Below, piece by piece: positions 36,801-46,100 of a DNA stretch of 64,000 nt. The position numbers and the translations under genes are program-made. Every line of letters begins with the position of its first letter. The first letter of the stretch is position 1. The notes under the pieces were generated by a model that saw only the letters and a list, made by a program, of their open reading frames with translations, did not search any database and was not told the DNA's origin. Origin of the DNA: Isoetes taiwanensis (taxonomy: Eukaryota > Streptophyta > Lycopodiopsida > Isoetales > Isoetaceae); NCBI GenBank assembly GCA_021234155.1, contig JAJEKV010000026.1, positions 17,839,147-17,903,146 of the forward strand, given 5' to 3'.

Positions 36801-37400
36801 AGAGACATCTTTGGATTCTATGTTTCGTCGGTAGGAGCATAACTTACTATTTGCCGGCGCTTGAAAGACTAGAATCCGGTCAAGAGTGTTTGTAGGAATC
36901 TATGAAGAGGAGACTGGAGCTGTGTGGTTCAGGAATCAAAGAGCCACAAGCTCTTCTATTTGCTACGAGGATTTCAAAGACAGACGGAGAGAGCTCGACG
37001 AAGACGGACCTCGTGCTATTTGGCGACCATCCTAGAAAGCTCCCGCAAATTCCTTCTATTCCTAAGGAAGCCATCGGAAGTGAGGGCGATGTTATGGCTA
37101 AAAAACTCATGCAAGATGAGTTTAAGTGGAGTTGGTGGTATGGAGGAGAATATCCGATGCATAAACAGATTGGTCCCGCGAATCTGCGTTCTACCTTGTT
37201 GATAAGCTCGCCCTCAAGGTAACATCGTACTAGATTTCTTCTCGGTGGAGCCTTCTCTAGGGCATCCCTTCATGTAGGAAGAATGGGTGTGACATACGAG
37301 CATGAGTTAGGAAAGATGAAATGCGAGCGGGCATTTCGGTAGGGTCGAAGAACGCCATGTACCCCCGCTTGACCCAAAGGCCATTGACCAACGCCAACGT
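33864..37400 (+). CDS. Multi-exon gene with ParB-like and DNA amino-methyltransferase-like motifs, frameshifted
   Basis: Exon 1 (33864-33903, MAQSSIKIQEPGS) ends at a GTTAGT donor and joins in phase to exon 2 at 34330 (after CTCGCAG), which reads SAPKKWNVVTSRSIVLTG. Later coding blocks are 34716-35651 (Lys/Glu-rich linker, then the ParB-like part), about 35700-35886 (KEPYVDQIHHLRKQYQECG, donor GTATGT), 36049-36356, 36375-36794, about 36890-37170, and 37170-37380 (methyltransferase-like motif). The blocks join only through frameshifts, near 34650, 34710, 35640, 36350, 36800 and 37243. Fusions of ParB-like and DNA methylase domains are known in phages and mobile elements; by analogy this protein may bind or modify DNA. 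Palindromes fill its introns. It could be an unrelated plant protein, but two independent motifs in the expected order support the call. I saw no clear DPPY catalytic motif. Confidence 0.45.
33955..34260. repeat. Intron-1 palindrome cluster (seven copies of the AAATGGCGCA type)
   Basis: Palindromes of 22-26 bases, each made of (G)AAATGGCGC and its reverse complement around a variable 2-4 base centre, lie at 33955-33978, 34025-34048, 34093-34118, 34144-34165, 34171-34192, 34212-34233 and 34239-34260. The last is perfect with centre AGCT. They sit inside intron 1 (33904-34329) of the gene above. The spacers include a TTAGACT link repeated between 34166 and 34238. Outer bases co-vary to keep pairing (GAAAT..ATTTC, GCAAAT..ATTTGC). 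Confidence 0.9.
35395..35640 (+). other. ParB-like (ParB/sulfiredoxin-fold) segment
   Basis: The frame reads RISIWDLEEAPP, then VINPEHVRRLCKSFAEDP, then PVFTPADVVPFDP, then FYIINGNHS. In ParB-like domains an R/I-containing strand is followed by a helix with V..L..S(I/F), a P(I/V)-containing strand, and a (I)(I/V)xGxxR/H motif. The INGNH here corresponds to the last of these. After NHSIR the frame is disturbed near 35630, then DARAELGKIYVYR resumes in another frame. The match is by motif order only. Confidence 0.4.
35920..36010. repeat. Intronic palindromes, including a perfect 36-mer
   Basis: Positions 35941-35976 are a perfect palindrome formed by TTACATCAAATGGCGCAG and its reverse complement. 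It is flanked by partial copies, AATGGCGCAGCTGCGC at 35922 and GCGCAGCTGCGCC near 35980. All lie in an intron between a GTATGT donor (35887) and an acceptor near 36048. Confidence 0.9.
37200..37380 (+). other. Methyltransferase motif-I-like segment
   Basis: One frame reads PQGNIVLDFFS up to about 37243, and the next frame continues GGAFSRASLHVGRMGVTYEH to about 37310. Together these resemble the motif-I region of beta-class DNA amino-methyltransferases (VLDxFxGxG...AA...GR....E). A missing base at about 37243 would account for the break. The preceding AFYLVDKLALK is in the place where such enzymes have a helix before motif I. No DPPY motif IV was found upstream, so activity cannot be claimed. 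Confidence 0.4.
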
Positions 37401-37675
37401 GAAGTCTTGACTTTGCAAGATGGTGAATCTCAGAAGGGGGCAGACGAAGAAGCTTCTCATACATAGAAAGGTGAGACGTCAGGCCAAGCTGGAGCAGAGC
37501 AGGATCAAATTGACCGCAAATAAAATTAACCCTGGATGATTATGAGAAAGTCTCACGATGAACACTTTGGCAATGACTATTAAAAAAATTACGTGTTTTG
37601 AAAAATTGTATCTTATATAATATTTCTATTAATATATATATCTACATGGTCTTCGAAAATATGTGTTATCTATAG

Positions 37676-38065
37676 CAAAATGGCGCGAGAGCACTATTTG
37701 CTTGGTCTTCACGTTCGCGCAAATAGCTACCGCACTATTTGCTCGCTCTTAAATAGCGCGCCTGCACTATTTGCTTGCTTTCACGTTCAAGCAAATAGCG
37801 CGCCTGCACCATTTGCTTCCTTTCACGTTAAAGCAAATATCGCGTTTGCGCTATTTGCTTTGTGGTTATTTCTAAGCTAAAGGAGCGGCCGCGCCATTTT
37901 GTTTGCTTGCTGGGCGCTTTTTGGCAATTTAATATCTGCTTTTGTGGTTCTTGGGCCGCTTTTCCTCATACTTTCCAAGTAAATGGCGCCATAACTAAAA
38001 CCGCGCTGTTTTATATTAAATGTAGCGGTTTTTGCATGATAACTGGTTTCTTTTTAAGCAAATAG
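37676..38065. repeat. 3'-flank array of GCAAATAGCGC palindromic units
   Basis: From 37676 to about 37865, roughly 57-60 bp units combine CACTATTTGC, CTTTCACGTT and (A)GCAAATAGCGC. Adjacent units pair across as GCAAATAGCGCG..TGCACTATTTGC. Isolated words (AAATGGCGCCAT at 37981, GCAAATAGTGCCAT at 38058) continue to about 38070. The word is a variant (AAATAGCGC) of the AAATGGCGC palindromes upstream and within the gene. Confidence 0.75.
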
Positions 38066-38403
38066 TGCCATATCTAGCCATAAATGTGTGATAAAACAGG
38101 GAAGAAACTAATTTCACGAGAAATTGGAATCACGAAATTTCCAACTTTAATGAAACTCTGCTTTAAGGCCATGATTATATCCATTATACCAAAGCAGGCA
38201 ACAATATCCATACAATTGGCCGCCAAGGATGGATCACTGCATTTCCAGCTAGGTACAGATATAATCCAAAGCCACACTTACCATATATTAACCTATTTTT
38301 ACCAGTAATCGGAACACCAGAGCAGTCCAGGCATTATACAGGAAATAAATTCAGAGATGTACGAATCTAGAACCAGTTTATTTAGAAGATAAGAACTATA
38401 AAC

Positions 38404-38574
38404 CTGATTGGAAGCGCCACGATTACCATTCCTTTGCATAGCTCCGCCAGCATTTGGCTTTTCGAACCCACATTCCATGCTTGACCCAAACATACCTCCA
38501 GAAACCCTTAAACGTATCTGCCCGGCAACCAGCAAAGCATCTAACTCCCTTGACGTATTTCTAAGTGCATACCC
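38404..38574 (-). CDS. Isolated 57-codon open exon of an unrecognised gene
   Basis: On the - strand an acceptor (TTTTCCTGCAG) is followed by 171 open bases, starting GYALRNTSRELDALL, continuing GQIRLRVSGGMFG and ending RNGNRGASNQ before a GTTTAT donor. Both ends are phase 0. Its composition and frame are protein-like. No neighbouring exon could be joined: to its right lies the polypyrimidine tract, and to its left only weak pieces such as GNAVIHPWRPIVW (about 38190-38235). It may be a captured gene fragment. Confidence 0.3.
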
Positions 38575-38744
38575 CTGCAGGAAAACCGCACCTCAAACCG
38601 TGGAAATATAGCTCCTCCGACGCCAAAACGTGGGAGACACCTTAGGTATACGTACTTCAAAAACTCAAAAAAACACCTTCATCGCCCACACACATGTTTT
38701 ATACGGAAAAAAGAGGTGAACTCCCCGGGTTTTTCCCATTGATG

Positions 38745-39598
38745 GATTTTTTTCTTTCTGTTTTCCTCCTTTCCTGATCCTTTCCTCGTGCCCTTTTTCC
38801 TTTCTTTCCTTTTCTTTTTCCCTTTTCCCATGCCTTTTACACATTTGTTTTCTTCTCTTATTTTTCTATACCCAATTTCCTCGTTTTTCCACCTTTTCTC
38901 TCTTCCCCCTTTTCTTTTTTCCCTTTCTTCACCATTTTCCTGTTAGTTTTTCTCTCATGCCCTTTCCCCCTTCTCTTTTCTTGTTTCCCTCTTCCTTTGC
39001 GCTTTTCATGTTCCCTTTCCCCTTTTTCGCTTTCCTTTTTTCTTTCTTCTCACTTTCCCTTTCCCTTCCCTTCTCTCCATCATTTTCTTATTCCCCATTT
39101 TCCCTTCCCTCTTCCTCATTTTCCCAACTTTTCACTCTTTCCCTTTTCTCGATGTGCTTTTTCCCTTCCCTTTCCCTCTCTCTTTTTATTTTCCCTTTTT
39201 CTTTTACTTTTCCCATGTTATTTTTCCTCTTTCCTCAATGCTTCTCTTGTTCTCCCTTTTCCCACGCTCTTATTTTCCTCTCTTTCCCATGCTTGTTTCT
39301 CCTCCCTTTTCCCCTTTCTTCAACGTTTCCCTCTTCCTTTTTTTTTTGGTGCCCTTTCCTCTTCCCTTTTCCACTTTACCTCTTCCCTTTTCCCTCGTGC
39401 CCTTTTTCCAGGTTCCTTTTCCCCCTCTCTTTTTCTTTCTTCTTTCCTTTTTCTTTTTTCCATGCCTTTTTTTCTTCTCTTATTCCCACCGTTTCCCTTT
39501 TCTTTTTTCCCTTTTTCCCATGCCTTTTTGCCCTTCATATTCTCTTTTTTCTCTTTCCTTTTCCTTTTCGCTCTTTTTCCTTTACCCTTTCCCCTTAA
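38745..39598. repeat. 850-bp polypyrimidine tract
   Basis: The + strand is almost entirely C and T, built from imperfect CCCTTTTCC and TTTTCCCATGCC words. CATGC(C) interrupts it periodically, near 38827, 39215, 39290, 39460 and 39508. Three overlapping ORFs of 178-224 codons coding Phe/Pro/Ser/Leu are compositional and not genes. Confidence 0.9.
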
Positions 39599-39722
39599 GA
39601 GATCAAAGCATGATCATCACAGTGGTAGTAAGTCGTGCAACAAATCTCGGCCTTCAGATGCACCCAGATGATCTCGACCATTCAAGTTAGGCTTGATCCA
39701 ATCCAAGACTTACGATATAACA

Positions 39723-40170
39723 TTATAATATAAAGATGAAGGGGAACATTTGTGAAGATTCTTGCTTGGTACTATTATATGCAAACTGTACCAAGTGGAT
39801 ATAATCACCCCATTTGGACTGCTTATTCCACACATAGCTTCTCAACATGTCTTCTAGAATTCGATTGGTGCGCTCCGTTTGACCGTCAGTTTGGGGATGA
39901 TAAATCGTGCTCATAGCCAACTTGGACTGGATCGTGTTGAAAAAGTCCTTCCAAAAGGCACTTATAATCCTGGGGTCCCTATCAGAGATAATTTTCCTTG
40001 GCATCCCATGCAATCTAAATATTTCTTTTCCAATGCTGTATCCGTGGTTCAACATGGCAAAAAGTGAGCCATCTTAGATAACTTATCGACCACTACCATT
40101 AAGGTATCATGGCCCCTTGCTATTCTTGAGAGTCTGGTTATAAAATCCATGCTCACAACCTCCCATACAA
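39723..40170 (-). pseudogene. Ty3/gypsy integrase core fragment
   Basis: On the - strand, SMDFITRLSRIARGHDTLMV with VVDKLSKMAHFLP (about 40050-40170) is followed, after a frameshift near 40045, by LHGMPRKIISDRDPR, STIYHPQTDGQTERTNRI and LEDMLRSYV ending at 39723. These are the catalytic core motifs of Ty3/gypsy integrase, with the first D in VVDKLSK, the second in ISDRD and the glutamate in QTER-type context. No reverse transcriptase or chromodomain is attached. An LTR with primer-binding site in the same orientation lies at 41.0-41.66 kb and may be the same element after internal deletion. Confidence 0.8.
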
Positions 40171-41022
40171 TACATATGGATAGAAAACATGCATCTTTAT
40201 TTTTTGATTTTTTGATTGGTTTACGTACGCGTACGTAATGTATTGTAATGTAACATACAATACCATATGTACAATACGTACGATAAAATATTTTCAAAAC
40301 CCCGTTATTTCTCAATAAACACCCTATTTTTTTCCTTTTTCTTTAAATCTTAGTCGAATTTCTCTTTTGTGCAATTTACTGATTTGCTTATTACGGTCAC
40401 AGATGTATGTATCTCATTGTTAGTTTACGTTGGAGTGCTGTGTGATGGTTCCCCAAGTGCGTCTATCCTAGTATTAGAATGTAGATCGGCTGCCTGCCAT
40501 AGACAGAGCTATGTAGATAGGCCTGAACTACACAATTCGAGCTTATCGAAATCTCGCTTGTCTGTTATAGATCGACCTATATAGATAGGATTAAACCACA
40601 CAATTCTGGGTTATGGGAAATACAGAGAACCTATGTAGATGGATTATTTTCTTGCACATAGGCCAGCGATCCAAGAGACATTTCTCCAAGAATGAGAGAT
40701 ATTTTTGTGCATGGATTGTTTCATTCCTGAACCCTCTGGCAATAGAAAGGTGATAAATTATTATGTTAAGAGGAGTAGATTGCCTACACAGATTTGTTTG
40801 GGCATGCCAAATTATTGTGTGAACCCTTGGGCAGTGGAAAGATGGTAAATTATTATGTTAAGAGGAGTGGATTGGTCCAGAGTTTGAACAATCTCCATCA
40901 GTCCTTCTGCATTCAGTACCTCCTGTATCTTCTCTTTTTAAACCTGAAATCCAGGACCACCACAATATACTTCTATTGCATTAAGTAACGTCGCTCCAAA
41001 CCTGGTACTCATAAGTCTATAT
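40171..41022. other. Spacer with a TACGTACGCGTACGTA palindrome and small duplications
   Basis: A perfect 18-base palindrome, TTACGTACG plus its complement, lies near 40220. Two local duplications follow: a TAGAT(C)GGC..CACACAATTC segment near 40480-40545 and 40565-40605, and AAATTATTATGTTAAGAGGA at about 40755 and 40848. Open frames are short. It may be internal sequence of the LTR element. Confidence 0.45.
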
Positions 41023-41035
41023 GGCTCTGATACCA
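41023..41035 (-). other. Primer-binding site (initiator-Met tRNA type)
   Basis: The - strand reads TGGTATCAGAGCC, the classical plant LTR-retrotransposon primer-binding site complementary to initiator methionine tRNA. It is one base from the end of the LTR at 41037-41661. Confidence 0.8.
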
Positions 41036-41036
41036 C

Positions 41037-41661
41037 TGTTAGATATTTTACAATAAGAGACAGCCACCACTACAATATATAGCTTCCACAATCACTCCTT
41101 TATATTCAATAAAAGACCATCGATGCAATAATAAAATAGATTGAATGCTTTCAAACTTACAGTCACAATACGTGCTGCCGAACCAGACAACCAATCCTTA
41201 TAAAAACACTGTATAATTGCTACAGGAAGATCTGCACCAGTAATCCTTTCGAATTCCAAAAACTCTAATTTATTCTTCATAGACAGCGAGCATCAGCTGC
41301 CTACTGCCGAGCGATTCATTGTAACAAAGCTTTCCAGCTAGAAAACGCCAGAGCACGAATGATAAGGCGATTCATTCCAATTATTGAAATTTGGCTAGCA
41401 AAACCAGAGCAACGCCAAAATCTGGAGTATCAAACTCTCCAGGCCGATTCCAGCTCTGCGACAGTCCAGTGGCAGCTTCCGATCAGATCATGATACCACC
41501 AAGCTTTAATAGATCTTACCATCATTGTTGAATCATCAGCAGACATCTCTTGATCAATCGATCGCCACTAATTCAATTCCAAACCCTTGATGTACTGAAT
41601 CCGTCTGCTACAGATGTGTCTGTTTCGTCCCCCCTTTTTTTATAAACCCTTACCACCAACA
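41037..41661 (-). mobile_element. LTR (5' LTR of a - strand element), 625 bp
   Basis: On the - strand the segment begins TGTTGGTGG and ends CTAACA, i.e. TG...CA with matching TGTTrG/CTAACA ends, directly before the primer-binding site. A TTTATAAAA-type TATA sequence lies near its start on this strand (about 41640). The partner LTR was not found, so the element is truncated. No target-site duplication was checked. Confidence 0.65.
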
Positions 41662-41995
41662 TGCATATGTTTTACACGTAATTTTTCTTTTTTTCTTTTT
41701 TTTTTTCATACCAACACCGGTGACTCGCTCTCTAGTAACACCGGTCGTCGGGCCCAGGGAATGTGGTTCAGAAAACCTTGAATTCATACATCGTGACTTG
41801 ACATGACAATATGGTGTCTCGTTGCATAATGACGTCAAGTTATAGAAAGAGCAAAGACCTAGAATAGGCCATTTCAGAATGTACGAGTGTCATTAGCCTG
41901 TTAGGGCGAACTGGGCCCGAACATCCTGAAACGACATGTTCTTTGATGTAAACTCGGCATGACTCGCAAATCTTGAACACAATTGTCAGTATACA

Positions 41996-42740
41996 CTAGT
42001 AATTACAGTGCCTAGCATTGCTGGGCATTAGTTGGAAACCTGTAAATTATACCAAGATAGTGTCCATGTTTGTATTTATGTTATCCATTTCTACAAAAGT
42101 ACACATTGCATAGCTAGGGCATAGTACAGTATAAGAGATCTATAGGAACTAAGGGGCTATTTCATCCCGTAGGATCTCTTTGTAGACTATATTCGGAGTG
42201 AACCTCCTATTTGTTTTTTAGTAGTGCTCCTTGTCTTGAGGTGTCTTGGATGTATACCTTCACTCCATGTTGTGTGATGCACCTTGAGAATGCGATATAG
42301 AGCTGGCCGTGGGCAAAGACTGGCATTGGTAGGTAGATGCCAATGGAGGAGGTCATGGACTGGCCTTGTGACTTGTTTATGGTCATCGAGAATGCGAGTC
42401 GCACGGGAAACTGCTTCGCGTGAAGGGGAGGAGGTCTTTGTCTGATGGCTCTAGAGTTATCCTTGGTATGAGGACCCTTGTTCCTTTGTAGGTTTCTGTG
42501 AGTATCTCTGCATCTATGATTCTTGGGTGCACTTTGATAACGCGGAGGCGGGTGCCATTACATAGACCGGACTTTGGGTTCATGTTTCTGAGCAGGATGA
42601 TGATGGCACCGTCCTTGATGTGCAGCTTATGCGGTGGCATGCCAGAAGGGGTGAGATGGTTGATGAACTCGATTGGAAAGTCCCTTGTGGGCATAAAATT
42701 GATACTGGGTAGCAGAAATCATCGTCGGGACGTCGCTTAA
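41996..42740 (-). mobile_element. Helitron, 3' end and helicase C-terminus, 5'-truncated
   Basis: The - strand ends with a short hairpin (GCCCAGCAATGCTAGGC, 42026-42010), ten bases, then CTAG (41999-41996) followed by T. That is the structure of a plant Helitron 3' terminus: hairpin, CTRR, insertion before T. The helicase reading frame lies upstream in the same orientation. Two more copies of the same terminus lie at 57195 and 58355. The 5' TC end was not found. Confidence 0.8.
42207..42735 (-). pseudogene. Helitron PIF1-like helicase, C-terminal fragment
   Basis: The first frame (42735-42383) has [38 protein letters not shown] and GTRLRVIKV. The second (42404-42207) has [17 protein letters not shown] and [11 protein letters not shown]. 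These are the last helicase motifs of PIF1-like proteins. A one-base frameshift near 42405 separates them, inside what should read [12 protein letters not shown]. The N-terminal Rep domain and Walker motifs are missing. Confidence 0.8.
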
Positions 42741-43169
42741 AGTGCTTAAACGCAGCGATTTTTCAGCACATAATAAGCATTTAACGTGCGGTGCTTATTT
42801 AGACAAGCACCTGATGAAATATTTTTTGGTTGATTCACAATAATTCTTCACGAAAGTGACTCAAATTTGATCTCCTAATACGTTTTTGCATCTCCAATCT
42901 AATGGAAGAGACGACATTAGATTTTATGAAGCCGTTTGTGAGATATAAGCTTTTCCCTTATAGATACCAGAAATCGTTTTTTAGCTTTTTTCACTATCAA
43001 TCCTCTATGGAATGATCTGAAACTTGACCTCCAAAGACGTTTTTGCATCACGAATCCAATGGAATAGACGGCATCAAATTCTGTATTGTAATTTGTAAGA
43101 TATTAGGCTTTTACCTAATATCTGCTGGACGTCTAGGTAAAAGACACGTGACGTCTGCTGGACGTCGTG
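42741..43169. repeat. About 155-bp tandem duplication, then GACGTC-rich stretch
   Basis: TCAAATTTGATCTCC..ACGTTTTTGCATC..CCAATCTAATGGAA (about 42866) and TGAAACTTGACCTCC..ACGTTTTTGCATC..GAATCCAATGGAATAG (about 43020) are two diverged copies, both followed by AGATAT(A/T)AG(C/G)CTTT. At 43115-43170 GCTGGACGTC occurs twice. No gene. Confidence 0.65.
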
Positions 43170-46100
43170 TACTTTGTTCTTTTTGGAGAACAAGGGTGGT
43201 CTTCTGGCCACGAAAGTTGGTCCCCAGGGTAATGTCGATATTCTGAGTCCATTGGAAGAGCCAAATCATGGTTTTGGAGAGGGGAAATTGCTCGTCCATC
43301 GCCGGGGGCTCGTAGAAGAGAACTTTTGTGGCAGCATGTGAGCTCTGGAAGACTCGGAGCTATTTCATCGTGCACCAACACTGCATATCCTAGTGAAATG
43401 TTTTTCTCATGTCGCATTCCCAAGACGTTGCACCGCTTTGTCAAAATTCCACCTTTTTCGATGCAGAAGTTTTTTAGTTATCGTTCTTTTTTGCATTACG
43501 CTTCATAAATTCGTAATTAATGCATGGTATGGAATTAAATTCTGATTTTTTGTCAGCTGGCTTCCTAGGTCATCCCCATCATACAGGCAAATTTTTATAA
43601 TTTCCGGATAAAGTTCTGATCAAATAGATAGCATTGGAACGGTCTAGGCAGCCTGTTGTTGGGCAGTAGCAAGACATTCATAAATTCGGAATTAATGCAT
43701 AGTAAGGAATTAATTAATGCATAGCGATGATGACGACCACCTCCTAGGCCAATTGACTACGAAAGTGTGTTGGACATGAGATAGTTTGACGCTTCCTCGA
43801 GAAGGGGGTGGTCTTCGGCCCGCGAAACTTGGTCCCCTGGGGCAATGTCGGCGTTCGGAGTCCATTGGCAGAGCCGAATCACGATTCCGGAGAGGGGAAG
43901 TTGCCCGTCCGTCGCCAGGGCCTTCGGGAGAGGACTTTTGGGGCAAGCTGCTTCCGGATGGGTTTTAGGGTTACGTGCTTCGGCGTCAACACCCCCTACG
44001 TCAAGACACGCCTAAGGTTCTAGTTGAATCGACAAGGATAGAGCCTGCAAAAGCGTAAACCCTATGAGTTGCCGGGTTCTAGCGGGGTTTGCGTTTTGGG
44101 TGCGAAGTTTTGGTCTTTTGCGCCGGACTTGGCGATAAGATGCGATTGAGAACGCGAAGCAAGGGGAGGCTGCGGAATGGAGTTTGGATCTGTACTCCTC
44201 CTGTTGTGGCGGTTAGAAGTAAAGGGCAGCTTTGCGGTAGCAAGACATTCATAAATTTGTAATTAATGCATAGTACGGAATTAAATTCTGATTTTTTGTC
44301 TTGCAGCTTCCTAAGTCATCGCCAACCTCAGGCCAGTTTTCAAAATTTTCGGACAAGGTTTAGATCAAAGTGTTTGCATTAGAACGGTCATAGGGCAGCT
44401 GTTGTTGGGCAGCCGAGCTGGCACACTTGCCCAAGTCAAACAAGGCGGGGACCTTGCAAGGCCGACTCATTAGAGGGAGAGTCAGAACCCCAAGAGGCGA
44501 GCCCCAAAAATTTCCCGAGATAGCCTTTTTCGCTCCAGGGGGGGAATTACACTAAAGACCACACTCCGGGATCTCGGTTCCCCTATCCGACCGTTGAATC
44601 GCCGTTCAAGGGCCCGGCTCGATAAGGTCCAAAACAATCCAACATCTGTCCGGGAGAACTTATCAAACCCGAAGCGTTCTGCGATGGCCGGTGTAGAAAC
44701 CAAAGTGTTTTGTCGTTCGGACATTGCGGAGGCTCGAATGGCGATTCGACCGCCACATCGTCCGAGAGGCGAAATTACCCTAGAGACCAAGTTGCCGCGG
44801 TCAGTTTTGCAAAAGAAAGAAACACTAAGCGCCCTACGTTAAAAGATTTAACGACCACCTCCTAGGCCAATTGACTACGAGTGTGTTGGACATGAGATAG
44901 TTTGACGCTTCCTCGAGAAGGGGTGGCCTTCGGCCACGAAACTTGGTCCCCGGGGCAATGTCGGCGTTCGAGTCCATTGGCGAGCGAATCACGATTCGGA
45001 GGGGAAGTTGCCCGTCCGTCGCCGGGGCCTTGAGGAGAGGACTTTTGGGGCAAGCCGCTTCCGGATGGTTTTAGGGTCCGTGCTGCGGCGTCAACACCCC
45101 CTCACGTCAAGACACGGCCCAAGGTCCTAGTCGAATCGACAAGGATAGAGCCAAAAGCGTAAACCCTATGAGTTGCCGGGTTCTAGCGGGGTTTTGCGTT
45201 TTGGGTGCCGAAGTTTTGGTCTTTTGCGCCGGACTTGGCGATAAGATGCGATTGAGAACGAAGCAAGGGAACCCAGCGGAATGGAGTTTGGATCCGTACT
45301 CCTCCCGTTGTGGCGGTTAGAAGTAAAGGGCAGCTTTTGCAAAGATAGCAAGACATTCATAAATTTGTAATTAATGCATAGTACGGAATTAAATTCTGAT
45401 TTTTTTGTGCAGGCTTCCTAAGTCATCGCCAACATCTGGGCCATTTTTCAAAATTTCCGGACAAGGTTTAGATCAAAGTGTTTGCATTAGAGCGGTCCGC
45501 AAAGCTGTTGTTGGGCAGCCGAGCTGGCACACTTGCCCAAGTCAAACAAGGCCAGGACCTTGCAAGGCCGACTCATTAGAGGGGAGAGTCCAAACCCCAA
45601 GAGGCGAGCCCCAAAAAATTTCCCGAGGTAGCCTTTCCTGGCAGCGCTCCCCCGGGGGGCCGTACGCTAAAGACCACACTCCCGGATCTCGGTTCCCCTA
45701 TCCGACCGTTGAATCCTTCGTTCAAGGGCCCTGGCTCGATAAGGTCCAAAAAAATCCAACATCCGTCAGGGAGAACTTATCAAACCGCATGGCGTCCCCG
45801 GTCGGCGAGGTGTAGAAACCAAAGTGTTTTGTCGTTCGGACATTGCGGAGGCTCCGGAATGGCGATTCGACTTCGCCACATCGTCCGAGAGGCCAAAATT
45901 ACCCTAGAGACCAAGTTGACGGTCAATTTTGCAAAAGAAAGAAACACTTACGCCCTACGTTGCAGTATTCGACAGAGCACCTCCTAGGCCAATTGACTAC
46001 GAGTGTGTTGGACATGAGATAGTTTGACGCTTCCTCGAGAAGGGGTGGCCTTACGGCCCGCTAAACTTGGTCCCCGGGGCAATGTCGACGTTCGAGTCCA

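Noticed and set aside
38957-39690. Three overlapping ORFs of 178-224 codons
   Set aside because: They arise from a polypyrimidine tract; all three frames are open because stop codons need purines. Composition is Phe/Pro/Ser/Leu only.
40195-40290. Ty3 polypurine tract or LTR end at TACGTACGCGTACGTA
   Set aside because: The palindrome is perfect but lacks TG/CA ends or a purine run beside it; left as a simple palindrome.
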